From the NCBI GenBank assembly GCA_021792405.1, contig JAJYUU010000008.1, positions 1-52,433 of the forward strand: a stretch of DNA of 52,433 nucleotides, written 5' to 3'. The number at the start of each line of letters is the position of its first letter. Positions within the stretch are counted from its first letter, which is position 1. A model generated the notes under the pieces. It had not been told where the DNA came from. It saw only the letters and a list, made by a program, of their open reading frames with translations, and ran no database searches. Of this stretch, positions 26,978 through 35,623 are shown in pieces. Both the position numbers and the translations under genes were made by a program. This DNA is from Actinomycetes bacterium (GTDB lineage Bacteria; Actinomycetota; Actinomycetes; Streptosporangiales; Streptosporangiaceae).

Positions 26978-27334
26978 TCACCCGCGCACGCTACGGGTCG
27001 CGTCCTCGTACTGCTCGACGACGCTCGCCGGAATGCGCCCGCGGTCACTGATCGCGATGCCCTCGGCCTTCGCCCAGGCGCGGATGTCGCTGCTGCGCTC
27101 GCGAGCCGACGCCGGACGGGCCGGACGGGCCGGGCGGGCCGGACGGTGCCGGGGCCCGCGGCCGGGCTTGCGCGCATGCTCGACGAATGGCTCCAGGCTG
27201 GCGCGGAGGGCCCTGACATTTCTCGCGCTGAGGTCGATCTCGTACTCGCTTCCGCCGACTCCGAACCGGACCGTCTCGTCCGCCCGTCCGCCGTCAAGAT
27301 CGTCTTCCAGCATGACTGCAATCTTCGTCGCCAT
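26978..27334 (-). CDS. lsr2: Lsr2-family nucleoid-associated protein
   Basis: A 118-residue Lsr2: ATKIAVMLEDDLDGGRADET at the N terminus, YEIDLSARNVRALRASLEPF, a Pro/Ala/Arg linker with repeated PARPA, and the C-terminal DNA-binding part SDIRAWAKAEGIAISDRGRI with the RGR AT-hook intact. Start MATKIAV chosen for GGAGG 6 bases upstream. Full normal length, unlike the copy at 8222-8740. It is convergent with the dioxygenase genes and may silence xenogeneic neighbours. Confidence 0.93.
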   Translation of the reverse strand: MATKIAVMLEDDLDGGRADETVRFGVGGSEYEIDLSARNVRALRASLEPFVEHARKPGRGPRHRPARPARPARPASARERSSDIRAWAKAEGIAISDRGRIPASVVEQYEDATRSVRG

Positions 27335-27420
27335 CTCAGACCTCCACGACTGCGATGAGTCCCCCACTCACCGTACCGACTGCGACAGCCCGGCGATCGT
27401 AACAGCGCCGCCGCGGCGGC

Positions 27421-29037
27421 TCAGCGAGCCGCCGGGGCCGCTGGAGCAGCCGGGCGACGGCCGGGACCGAGCGATACCCGGTTCACGGTTCCGGACGACC
27501 GGACGTAAACCCGCTCACCGATAGGCTCGGCCGCCGCGGCGAGGAGCTCGAGCGTCTCGGCGTCCCCGTCATTTGTGCGGGCGATGAAGCGGCAGCCGTC
27601 GGCATCGAGGCGGCCGACGATGATGCCGGTCCGAATTCCGTCACGGCCGTGCCGGATCGTGTAAGTCTCGATGACGGCCCATCCATCGGCCGCGTGAACC
27701 TGGGCCGGCGGCGCCCAGCTATCCACCTCGGCCTGCAGCTCGCTGCTCCGGTCCGGTATCCAGGCGACCGGGGCGGTGCCATACACGCCTGCCGAGTACT
27801 TGCTCATGATGCCGCCATTAGCGCCGACGAGTCCGCACGAGCCGGGAGCCTGCCGGGCGCGCTGAACCGTCTCGGCGATCGCGTGCATGGAATAGTTGTT
27901 GCCCGCGCCGCCGAAGAACGGCAGGCCGCCGGTCAGCGTCAGCCCGCGCGGGTCGCCCGCCGTCAGGCCAAGGCCGTCGCAGATGTTGAACACCGGCACC
28001 GGGAAACAGCTGTACAGGTCGAGAGTGGCCAGCCCGCCGGCGCTCACGCCGGCTAGCTCCAGGGCGTGCGTCACGGCCATCACCGCGGCGGGACTCACCG
28101 ACAGCTCGGCGCGGTCCAGCAGGCTCCGCTCCCGCAGGTCCGCATGACCGTGCAGGAACACCCATCGGTCGGCGGGCACGCCCAGACGGCGGGCGGCGCC
28201 GGCGGACATCAGCAGCGCGGCAGCGCCCTGGTTGACCTTCTCCCTGGCGACGATGTACCGGGTGTACGGGTCGGCAATCAGGCGGTTGGCGCTGGTCGGC
28301 GTGACTAGCTCGGTCGCGCTCCGCTCAACCGGCGCGGCAGCGTGCGGATTGGCCGCCGCTACCCTGCTGAACGGGGCGAAGAGCTCGCCCATCGCGGCGG
28401 CGTACTCGTCGCGGGTCAGCCCGAGCCGGGCCCGGCGGGCGTTCTCGATCAGTGCGTACTGGCTGGGCGCACCGGTGAGGCCGTGCTCGGCGAAATGGCG
28501 GGAGAACATGCCGTGCAAGCCGTAGCCACGATCCTCCAGATCTCCGTCGGCATGCTCGGTGAAGTCCGGCCGGCCGGGATCCTGCGCGTAACGCTCGACC
28601 GTCGAGATGGCCTCCGAGCCGATCAGCAGCACGACTTCGCTGCCGCCCGCGGCGATGACGCCGGCGAACTCGTTGACCAGGTGCTGCGGAGCCTGGCCGC
28701 CGACAACTTCCAGGATCGCCCGCGCCGGGCTGGCGCCGATGCGGCTCGCCACCGACCGCGGGTAGTTGTCCGACCGGCCGAGCGGTGCCGTCGCGCCGGG
28801 TGCTGAGGTCTCGAACTGACGGATCCCCGCGACCGTGTCGATCGCCTCAGCCACCGCGCGCTCCGCCGCACCGGTATCCGCCAGGGCCGCTCGCGCGGCA
28901 TCGGCGGCCAGCTCGACCGGCGAGCGGCGGCGGTAACCCGGATCGTCAAGCCGCTCGGACACCTGCCCTACCCCGACCACGACCGGAGTGCGAGGATCGA
29001 CGTCGCCATGCGTGCCGTTCCCGCTCATATTGATCAT
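27421..29037 (-). CDS. thiolase-like acetyl-CoA acetyltransferase family protein
   Basis: About 538 residues from the preferred start MINMSGN (an open frame continues upstream, and starts at 29049 or 29028 are also possible). Seen: TPVVVGVGQVSERLDDPGYR, then VVGGQAPQHLVNEFAGVIAA and GGSEVVLLIGSEAIS of the thiolase N-terminal half, and LYSCFPVPVFNICDGLGL plus GGLPFFGGAGNNYSMHAIAE in the C-terminal half. The N-terminal nucleophilic cysteine of true thiolases is absent (GGQAPQ at that place), as in an actinobacterial thiolase-like subfamily. Its role in acyl-CoA metabolism is inferred. Confidence 0.82.
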   Translation of the reverse strand: MINMSGNGTHGDVDPRTPVVVGVGQVSERLDDPGYRRRSPVELAADAARAALADTGAAERAVAEAIDTVAGIRQFETSAPGATAPLGRSDNYPRSVASRIGASPARAILEVVGGQAPQHLVNEFAGVIAAGGSEVVLLIGSEAISTVERYAQDPGRPDFTEHADGDLEDRGYGLHGMFSRHFAEHGLTGAPSQYALIENARRARLGLTRDEYAAAMGELFAPFSRVAAANPHAAAPVERSATELVTPTSANRLIADPYTRYIVAREKVNQGAAALLMSAGAARRLGVPADRWVFLHGHADLRERSLLDRAELSVSPAAVMAVTHALELAGVSAGGLATLDLYSCFPVPVFNICDGLGLTAGDPRGLTLTGGLPFFGGAGNNYSMHAIAETVQRARQAPGSCGLVGANGGIMSKYSAGVYGTAPVAWIPDRSSELQAEVDSWAPPAQVHAADGWAVIETYTIRHGRDGIRTGIIVGRLDADGCRFIARTNDGDAETLELLAAAAEPIGERVYVRSSGTVNRVSLGPGRRPAAPAAPAAR

Positions 29038-29143
29038 GGTAACGGGCATTGACCGGCCGGCCACCAGCCCGGCGGAGCCGGAGAGCGTCGCAGCCCGTCG
29101 CCCGGCGGGCGACGGGCTGCGACCTCGGGGGGCGGAGAAGGAG

Positions 29144-30529
29144 TTACGAATGCGCCTTGCCGCGGCCGTTGGCCAGCGCGTGGCCGGTGCCCAGCACATG
29201 GCCGGTGGCCAGCGCGTGAGCGGTGGCCATGCCGTGCAGCGCCGACTCGTAACCGGCACCGAAGCCGGTCGGCTTGCCGTTGTAGCTGGTGATCAGCCCG
29301 GGGCCAGTGGCGCAGTTGAAGTCGGTATTCCACGTCCAGGCCAGGTAGCTGGCGGACTTGGAGTTCAGCCAGTTCATCAGCGGGCGGACATAGGTATCGG
29401 CGCAGTCGTTCTCGCCGATCTCCCCGGCGATGAGCGGAACCTTGGCCGCCACCGGCGCGATCTGGCTGTTCCAGCACGACTGCGTGTTGCAGGCGTTGAA
29501 GTTGTAGGAGTGCCAGGACGCGGCGAGGTTGTGAGCGGGGTCGACCGGCTCGTGGGACAGCCAGCCGTTCAGGTAGTTCGACCACTCCAGGCCGCCGAGC
29601 ATCAGCACGTTGTTCGCCCCGGTGGAGCGGACCGCGTTCACCATGCTCTGCATGCCGGCCACCGGGTAAGGGATGCCAGCGCAGTTGCCGCCGTGCAGCC
29701 AGCAGTGCCAGCCCTCGGCGTAGTTCATCTGGTCGGCCTGCTCCGGGTATGGCTCGTTGAACAGGTCGAAGATGACGGCGTCGTTGCCCTTGAACGTCCT
29801 TGCCACGGAGGTCCAGAACGGGATTGCCTGCGCCGCGTCGGGCATCGGCTTCTGGCACGTCGCCTGCGCCGACGAGCAGGCCGACGCCGGGCCGGTGTAT
29901 GCGCCGTTAGTCCAGTGCAGGTCGAGGATGACGTTCATGCCGTCGGCGTTGAGCCGCTTCACGTAGCCCTCGACCGCAGCCCGGTAATTGGCGCCCGAGT
30001 AAGCGGGGTTGACGTAGGAGTCCCCGTTCCAGCAGGCCTCGTTGAGCGGTACCCGGACCGAGTTGATCCCGTAGGACTTCATGACATTGATCGACGCCGT
30101 GCTGGTGGGGCCGTCGAAGATGCCCTTGTTCTGCACGCACGCGTATTCGGTGCCGGAGCGGTCCACGCCGTGCAGGATCACCTGCTGGCCGGTAGCGCTC
30201 ACCAGCTTGTTACCGGACACGTGCAGCTGCGGAGCCGCACCGGGATTGGTCGCCGCGGTCAGCCCGAACGCCGGCGGACTCGCCGCTGAGCCGGCCGATG
30301 AGAACACCGCGACGCCTGTCGCGACACTGGCCGCCAGGACGGCGACGCCCGTCACGCGGCGGCGCATTGGCGATCCCAGCGTGGTGCCAGCGGCTTGGCC
30401 AGCGGCTTGTGTCACGCGGCGGCCGATGGGTGACCTCAGCAACCCGGCACTGGGGCTGCGTCCTGCCGCGTGAGCCGGCTCACCGGCTCGGCAGCGACGG
30501 ATGCGGGCCATTGTTGTCGGGAACTTCAC
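29144..30529 (-). CDS. secreted glycoside hydrolase family 5 (endoglucanase-like)
   Basis: A GH5 enzyme of up to 461 residues. Seen: ILHGVDRSGTEYAC, YGINSVRVPLNEACWNG, VILDLHWTNG, the acid/base Glu in DLFNEPYPEQ, and the nucleophile Glu in PLIAGEIGEND. Two starts compete: GTG at 30529, with GGAGG 9 bases upstream, or ATG at 30367, giving a clean signal peptide RRRVTGVAVLAASVATGVAV and an AGSAASP cleavage region. The C terminus has a short His/Ala/Gly-rich repeat (ATGHVLGTGHALANG). It is exported and likely acts on beta-glucan, matching the nearby polysaccharide genes. Confidence 0.88.
   Translation of the reverse strand: MKFPTTMARIRRCRAGEPAHAAGRSPSAGLLRSPIGRRVTQAAGQAAGTTLGSPMRRRVTGVAVLAASVATGVAVFSSAGSAASPPAFGLTAATNPGAAPQLHVSGNKLVSATGQQVILHGVDRSGTEYACVQNKGIFDGPTSTASINVMKSYGINSVRVPLNEACWNGDSYVNPAYSGANYRAAVEGYVKRLNADGMNVILDLHWTNGAYTGPASACSSAQATCQKPMPDAAQAIPFWTSVARTFKGNDAVIFDLFNEPYPEQADQMNYAEGWHCWLHGGNCAGIPYPVAGMQSMVNAVRSTGANNVLMLGGLEWSNYLNGWLSHEPVDPAHNLAASWHSYNFNACNTQSCWNSQIAPVAAKVPLIAGEIGENDCADTYVRPLMNWLNSKSASYLAWTWNTDFNCATGPGLITSYNGKPTGFGAGYESALHGMATAHALATGHVLGTGHALANGRGKAHS
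30351..30440. repeat. 60-bp-spaced duplication in the GH5 leader
   Basis: GTCACGCGGCGGC occurs at 30351 and again exactly 60 bp later at 30411, with the following 17 bases still partly alike. On the minus strand the copies encode SPMRRRVT and SPIGRRVT. The duplication creates the long N-terminal extension before the signal peptide. Confidence 0.6.
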
Positions 30530-30778
30530 TTCGGCGCCTCCAGGGCATGTCTAGGTGCTCGGTACTGCCTGGAGAGCCTAGGAAGCGGGCACCGCAGAAA
30601 GCGTCGTACCGGTGGCCGAGTTCCGGGCACGCCAGCTGGCCGGCGGACGCCTACTTCCATCGCGGTAGACAGCGAGCCCAGCCGCAGGTCAGCGGCGTGC
30701 GCGAGAGCCACGGACGGCCGGGCACCCGGCGCTGTGTGAGCGAAGTAACGTGACCGCAGCGGCCGCTATCGGCAGGTC
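30530..30778. other. intergenic region between GH5 and transposase genes
   Basis: These 249 bp separate the divergent GH5 and transposase genes. They contain the GGAGG ribosome site of the GH5 gene. I see no clear terminal inverted repeat for the transposase, and no operator that matches the others in this window. Confidence 0.5.
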
Positions 30779-31891
30779 ATGCCGTTAACTGTGCGGGTGG
30801 ATCTTCCGTCGCGCGATCGCCAGGTGCTGACGTCGTGGGCCTGCTCAACATCGGTACGGCCAGGGCTCGCGCAGCGTGCCCGGATCGTGCTGCTGGCCGC
30901 CGACGGCGCGCGGACCAGCGAGATCGTCGCCCGGACCGGGGCGTCCAAACCGACGGTGATTGCGTGGAAGAAACGGTATGCGGTCGAGGGCCTGCGCGGC
31001 CTGCAGGACCGGCGCAAGCCCGGCCGCCCGCGGCACACCGATGACGCGGCGATCGTGCTGGCGACGCTAGCCCCGCCGCCACCGCGGCCCGGAGTAACGC
31101 GCTGGTCATCCAGGCTGCTGGCCGACGAACTCGGCGTGTCCTACGTCAAGGTCGCGGATGCCTGGCGAGAGCTGGGACTGCAGCCGTGGCGGCGCGAGCC
31201 CTTCCGGTTCGCGACGCAGCCCCGGCTGGACATCAGGGCACGGGACGTGACCGGGCTCTACCTCAGCCCGCCCGATTACGCGGTCGTGCTCGACGGGACC
31301 AAAAGCCCGGCACGGCCGGGCGAGCCCGCGGATGAGGCTGACCAGTCCGCTGGTGCCGTGGCCCTGCTGGCCGCGCTGACCTCAGCTGCCGCACAGGCTG
31401 TCGCAGGCACCTACTACCCGCGCCGGCGGCACCGCAAGTTCCTGCACTTCCTGCAGCAGGCCGCGGCCGCACGGCCAGACGCCGTGCTGCACGTCGTCGC
31501 GGTCGACAGCTATGCCACCCGCCGGCACCCCGATGTGCGGGCCTGGCTGGCCAGACATCCCCGCGTCACGCCGCACTTCACCGCGACCCACAGGTCCTGG
31601 CTGACCATGACGGAGGTCTTCGTCTCCCTCAGCTCGCCGTCTGCCGGTGACAGCCCGCTAGCGCTCCCCCGCACCTTCGGCGTATCGGCGGCGATCGGCG
31701 CCGTCCTGACCAGCTGGGCTGACGGCTCACAGCCATTTGCCTGGACCAAGCCCGCCGGTGCGGACGAGCCTGGCGGCCTGCGGGATCAGTCTCGCAGGCC
31801 TAGCTGGACCGCCTTAGCGACTGCGTCGAGTTGCGAGCGCGCGCCGAGCTTGGCCAGGATCGAGCGAACGTGCGTCCGTACCGTCGCGTAG
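30779..31891 (+). CDS. IS630-family transposase (probably immobile)
   Basis: A 370-residue protein with IS630 layout. The N-terminal helix-turn-helix is RTSEIVARTGASKPTVIAWK with GLRGLQDRRKPGRPRH. The DDE core follows: VTGLYLSPPDYAVVLDGTKS (first Asp), HVVAVDSYATRRHPDVRAWL (second Asp) and HRSWLTMTEVF (Glu). The three acidic positions are kept, but the first motif has DG in place of the usual DE, and the expected HGTTSL is AGAVAL. The last 35 residues run antisense into the response-regulator gene. No terminal inverted repeats were found, so it looks like a remnant or domesticated copy. Confidence 0.75.
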   Translation: MPLTVRVDLPSRDRQVLTSWACSTSVRPGLAQRARIVLLAADGARTSEIVARTGASKPTVIAWKKRYAVEGLRGLQDRRKPGRPRHTDDAAIVLATLAPPPPRPGVTRWSSRLLADELGVSYVKVADAWRELGLQPWRREPFRFATQPRLDIRARDVTGLYLSPPDYAVVLDGTKSPARPGEPADEADQSAGAVALLAALTSAAAQAVAGTYYPRRRHRKFLHFLQQAAAARPDAVLHVVAVDSYATRRHPDVRAWLARHPRVTPHFTATHRSWLTMTEVFVSLSSPSAGDSPLALPRTFGVSAAIGAVLTSWADGSQPFAWTKPAGADEPGGLRDQSRRPSWTALATASSCERAPSLARIERTCVRTVA

Positions 31892-32460
31892 CTGATCTGC
31901 AGGCGCTCGGCGACCGCGCGGTTATCTGCACCGTGGATCATGAGGCCGAGTACTTCCTTCTCCCGCGGTGTCAGGCTTGCCAGCAACTGCGCCTGGCTGG
32001 CGTGCTCGCGATCGATCTCGCGGCGCCGTGCGAGCGCGCCGGCGATGGTGGCGGCCGGGATGAGAGTCTCGCCCGCCGCCGCCGCGCGGATCGACTCGAC
32101 GATCTCCTCACCAGTCGCGGACTTGAGCAGGTAGCTGCTGGCCCCGGCTTCGATCGCGGCCAGCAGCGGCTCATCGGTGTCGTCGGCGCTGAGGAAGACG
32201 ATTGCGGTGGACCCTGAGCGAGCATGGATCAGGTCGGCCGCGTCGGCGCCGGTGCCGTCGGGAAGATGGAAATCGATCACGGCCACGTCGGGCGATGACC
32301 CCGCCAGCGCCGGGGTCACCTCGGCGACGGACATGGCGCTAGCGACGACCTCCAAATCCGGGTAGTCCGCCAGCAGCGACGACAGGCCCTCGGCAACGAC
32401 CGGATGGTCCTCGACGAGCAGCACCCTGATCGGGTTGCTGCGCTCAGGCCGCCCGGCCAC
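31786..32460 (-). CDS. NarL/LuxR-type response regulator
   Basis: A 224-residue response regulator. The receiver domain has VLLVEDHP, the phospho-acceptor Asp63 in VAVIDFHLPDG, the threonine/serine in FLSADDTDE, and the Lys in LLKSATGEE. The C-terminal LuxR helix-turn-helix is LTPREKEVLGLMIHGADNRA and onwards. It overlaps the histidine kinase gene by 17 bp, so they form a cognate pair. It is the last gene of the long minus-strand run that begins with the glycosyltransferases. Confidence 0.93.
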   Translation of the reverse strand: MAGRPERSNPIRVLLVEDHPVVAEGLSSLLADYPDLEVVASAMSVAEVTPALAGSSPDVAVIDFHLPDGTGADAADLIHARSGSTAIVFLSADDTDEPLLAAIEAGASSYLLKSATGEEIVESIRAAAAGETLIPAATIAGALARRREIDREHASQAQLLASLTPREKEVLGLMIHGADNRAVAERLQISYATVRTHVRSILAKLGARSQLDAVAKAVQLGLRD

Positions 32461-33508
32461 GGCCAGCCTCAGGTGATCCGCCCAGCGGAATCCAGAACTC
32501 CACGGTGGTCCCGTCGCCCGGTGCGCTTTCGATCCGGCACCAGCCGCCTGCCACCTGTGCGCGTTCCCGCATCAGGGTCAGACCGAGGTGACCAGGGCGG
32601 TTCTCGACCTCCGCGGGGTTGTAGCCGACGCCATCGTCGACGATGCGGACCAGGCAGCCGCCGTCGACGTCAGTGAATTGAACCCGCACGGTGGTCGCGC
32701 TGGCATGGTCGCGGACATTCGCCAGTGCCTCCTGGATGATCCGGTACATCAGCACGGTGGCAGTACCCGGGGTCCGGGCAGTGGCAGTGTCATCGAGCCG
32801 GTAGGCGATCCCGTTCTCGGTGCGCATCTGCTCAAGCAGCGCGTGCAAGGCCGCGTCGAGACTTCCCCGCTGCAGGCTGGGCGGCCTGAGGTCGAAGATG
32901 AGCTGTCGCAAGCGGCTCAGCGACAGCGTGAGCGTCTCCTGGAGTTTGCCGAGAATTCGCAGCTCATCGGGATCGGAGAGGCGATGCCTGAGCTGCTGCA
33001 GCCGCAGGTTGGCCGCGGCGAGCAACTGAATGGTGTCGTCGTGAATGTCGGCCGCGATGCGGCCGCGCTCCTCCTCCTGCGCGCGGATGAGATGACCGAG
33101 CAGCGCCTGCTGGTCCCGGTCCGCCGACTCGAGTGTGTCCAGGCCGAGTTCGAGAACGAACTGAGCGCGCTGTGCCTCGGTGAGATCCTTGACGCACATA
33201 ACTGTCACCGTGCCCTCCCTACTCACAATAGGGACGACGTAGACCTCGGCCGGGAACTGGCTGAAGTCGCGGCGGCTGGCAACCAGATCCAGCCGCTGCC
33301 CGGTTCCGCCCTCGCCGGTGACATCCCCGCCGAGCGCTACCGGCTGACCGGGAAAGAGCCGCTCGACGGCCTGGCCGCGCAGTTCCCCCCGCCGGTAGCC
33401 GAACAACGACTCGGCCCCTGCGTTGGCCTCACGGACCTGACCAGCCCGGTTCACTATCACCATCGGGTCCGGAGACGATTCGAAGAGCTGACGGAACCGG
33501 CTCTTCAC
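32444..33508 (-). CDS. PAS-domain sensor histidine kinase (HisKA_3, NarX/DesK type)
   Basis: A 354-residue soluble kinase. Residues 1-110 form a PAS domain (LFESSPDPMVIVNRAGQVRE, SLFGYRRGELRGQ). The dimerisation helix carries the phospho-accepting His156 in AADIHDDTIQLL. The HATPase domain has MYRIIQEALANVRDHA (N box) and VRIVDDGVGYNP (G1). There is no membrane span, so the signal is sensed in the cytoplasm. The start overlaps the stop of the upstream unknown gene by 4 bp (ATGA), and the end overlaps the response regulator. Confidence 0.93.
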   Translation of the reverse strand: MKSRFRQLFESSPDPMVIVNRAGQVREANAGAESLFGYRRGELRGQAVERLFPGQPVALGGDVTGEGGTGQRLDLVASRRDFSQFPAEVYVVPIVSREGTVTVMCVKDLTEAQRAQFVLELGLDTLESADRDQQALLGHLIRAQEEERGRIAADIHDDTIQLLAAANLRLQQLRHRLSDPDELRILGKLQETLTLSLSRLRQLIFDLRPPSLQRGSLDAALHALLEQMRTENGIAYRLDDTATARTPGTATVLMYRIIQEALANVRDHASATTVRVQFTDVDGGCLVRIVDDGVGYNPAEVENRPGHLGLTLMRERAQVAGGWCRIESAPGDGTTVEFWIPLGGSPEAGRGRAA

Positions 33509-33972
33509 GGCGCGCGTGCCTCCCTGCGGTCCGGGGCTGAGGGCTGAGCAGGCACCACGTGCTCGACGCCAGCCTGCTCGGTCGCGCCCCTGGCCAGCGG
33601 CGGCATGACGGCGGCGAGCGGCGCCGTCAGCACGTCGTAGTTCCTGCCGATCTGCTCGCCCGCGGCGATCGCCGCGGCGGCGTCCCAGACGGCCGTCCAG
33701 AAGGCCCAGTCCGGCCGGTGCCTGCTGTAAGCGATGGTCATCGCCTCCGCCCGGGCGCTCGACGCCGCGGCTCTGATGCGGTACCGCTGGTCCTCCGAGG
33801 AGGTTCGGTACAGTTCCGCCCAGGCCCGGACCCGCTCGGTGTTGCTTGCCTGTTTCCAGGTGTCTGCCACCCGGCTGATCTGGTCAGCCGACAGGTTCTG
33901 CAGGTCGGTAAGGAAGCTCGCTATTCGCCCCGTGTGCGGACCGAAGATCGACTTCATGCTGATCATCCCCAT
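33505..33972 (-). CDS. hypothetical protein coupled to the two-component system
   Basis: A 155-residue protein I do not recognise. It is mostly helical and soluble by composition: TGRIASFLTDLQNLSADQIS, VADTWKQASNTERVRAWAEL, AFWTAVWDAAAAIAAGEQIG. There is no signal peptide or metal motif. Its stop overlaps the kinase ATG, so all three genes should be made together, and a role as a co-sensor or modulator is an inference. It starts 39 bp after the Ig-repeat membrane protein gene. Confidence 0.7.
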   Translation of the reverse strand: MGMISMKSIFGPHTGRIASFLTDLQNLSADQISRVADTWKQASNTERVRAWAELYRTSSEDQRYRIRAAASSARAEAMTIAYSRHRPDWAFWTAVWDAAAAIAAGEQIGRNYDVLTAPLAAVMPPLARGATEQAGVEHVVPAQPSAPDRREARAP

Positions 33973-34011
33973 CTGGATCAGGTCACGGGGACCGGCAGAG
34001 CCTGGCTGCGG

Positions 34012-35607
34012 TCAGGGATGCGAGGAGGCCGGCGCCGCCGACGAGTGGCTTGGTGCCGGGCTTGGCTTGCCGCCCAGGCTGGGTGGCAGCACGTACGGCG
34101 GCTGCGGCGGGACGCTCGGCGCAGCGCCCTTCGGCGCGGTCACCGAGATCTTCGCGGTAGCCGTGCCGCCACTCTGCTGGCCGACCAGGCGGAACGTGAG
34201 CTGCGGTCCGACTCCGCTGGGCACGACGTACGAGCCTGCGGCGGCTGCGGAGCCCTGCGCGTTGACCCGGAACGCGGTCACTAGCTGACCGGCGTTGCCC
34301 TGGCCGCCGATATAGACCAGGACCACTTCATTGGCAGCGAAGCCGTTGGCGTAGAAGCTCACGGTGGTGCCAGGCAGGGCGCCGTACGTGCTTGCCTGAG
34401 CGCTCGGATCGTAGGGCAGGACGGTGAACGCCGACGTGACGCCGGCCCTGCTCTGGTCGCCGATGGCGGTCAGGTGCTGGACGCCCTTGAGCCCGAACGG
34501 CACCACGAAGCTGACCGAGAAGTCGCCATAGCTGTTGGCCGTCGGGGTCAGCGCAGGCTGGGAGCGGTTCGAGTTGAGGTAAATGAGCACCTGCTCGCTG
34601 GGCGCGAACCCGCTGCCGGTGAAGGTCATCGCATGGCCTGCCCGCATGGCCCACGGATGTGCCGTCGTGCTCGGGTACAGGCCCAGCATCAGGTACGGCG
34701 CCGTCGCCGTCACCTTCGTCCGCTGCCCGACCAGCACCAGGGAGGTTGGCCCGACCGGGGCTATGCCGACCCGCAAGGTGGCCCGGATGTCGCCCGAGCT
34801 GTCGGCGGTCAGCGTTGCCGCCGGGGTGCCGGCGGTCCGGCCCCAGTAAGCGTTCACCAGCTCGCCAGGTCCGAACCCGCTGGCGGCAACGGTCACCATC
34901 GAACCCGGCTTACCTGCCGCCTTGCCGATGATGCTCGCGGTGCCGACCCCGCCGGATGACGAGAGCGACGCCGTGGCGGTCTTGCCGCCGCCCGCCTGCT
35001 GGGCCACGACCTCGGCGTTCGACGTGTTCACCGCTGTCGGCATGTGGAAGCCCACGGTGAGGTTGCCCCACTTATCGGTCTTACCGTGCGCGACCAACGT
35101 CGAGGTGCTCGACTTGCCGCCCGACCGCAGCCAGACCGAGACCGCCGAGGCCGGGGTGAAGCCACTGCCCTCGACGTTCACATATCCGCCCGGAGCCACC
35201 AGGCCCGGGTTGAGGATGATCACCGGCCCGGCGCCGGCCGCTACCGCGTGGCCGCCCAGTGTCACGGTTGGCATCGGCGTCGGCTTCACTGACGGCGCGA
35301 CCGGGCCCGATGTCGCGTTCTGGCCGGCGCTGGCGGGCTTCTTCGTGTTCTGCGTCAGCACGTTGAAAAGCTGCCAGACGATCACGATGGCGACCGCGGC
35401 GCCAACCATGGCCTTCCAGTTGACCTTCTTCCGCCCAGGCGGACCCGAGCCGCCAGCACTTCTCGGCCGCTGCGGACCCGAACCGCCTGCACTCTGCCGC
35501 ACTGGCGGACCCGAGCCGCCAGCGCTTCTCGGCCGTGGCGGACCTGCGCTACCAGGGCGACTTTCGCGTTCTGCGGCAGAGCTTCCGTTAAGCTTGGCGT
35601 CCATCAT
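34012..35607 (-). CDS. membrane-anchored protein with four Ig-like repeats
   Basis: A 531-residue protein. Residues 1-60 are cytoplasmic and Pro/Gly/Ser/Arg-rich, with the repeat SAGGSGPP three times. A single membrane span (MVGAAVAIVIVWQLFNVL) covers about 67-84. The outer part has four related modules marked by GSGFTPASAVSVWL, ASGFGPGELVNAYW, GSGFAPSEQVLIYL and ANGFAANEVVLVYI, an Ig-like/IPT-like fold found in surface proteins. The C terminus is Pro/Ser-rich. The gene lies 16 bp after the GT39 gene, so it probably helps assemble, anchor or export the polysaccharide. No known family name fits. Confidence 0.75.
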   Translation of the reverse strand: MMDAKLNGSSAAERESRPGSAGPPRPRSAGGSGPPVRQSAGGSGPQRPRSAGGSGPPGRKKVNWKAMVGAAVAIVIVWQLFNVLTQNTKKPASAGQNATSGPVAPSVKPTPMPTVTLGGHAVAAGAGPVIILNPGLVAPGGYVNVEGSGFTPASAVSVWLRSGGKSSTSTLVAHGKTDKWGNLTVGFHMPTAVNTSNAEVVAQQAGGGKTATASLSSSGGVGTASIIGKAAGKPGSMVTVAASGFGPGELVNAYWGRTAGTPAATLTADSSGDIRATLRVGIAPVGPTSLVLVGQRTKVTATAPYLMLGLYPSTTAHPWAMRAGHAMTFTGSGFAPSEQVLIYLNSNRSQPALTPTANSYGDFSVSFVVPFGLKGVQHLTAIGDQSRAGVTSAFTVLPYDPSAQASTYGALPGTTVSFYANGFAANEVVLVYIGGQGNAGQLVTAFRVNAQGSAAAAGSYVVPSGVGPQLTFRLVGQQSGGTATAKISVTAPKGAAPSVPPQPPYVLPPSLGGKPSPAPSHSSAAPASSHP

Positions 35608-35623
35608 TATGGCCTTCCTATGA

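Noticed and set aside
28988-30289. A 433-codon plus-strand frame
   Set aside because: It is antisense to the GH5 gene and has no domain-like pattern.
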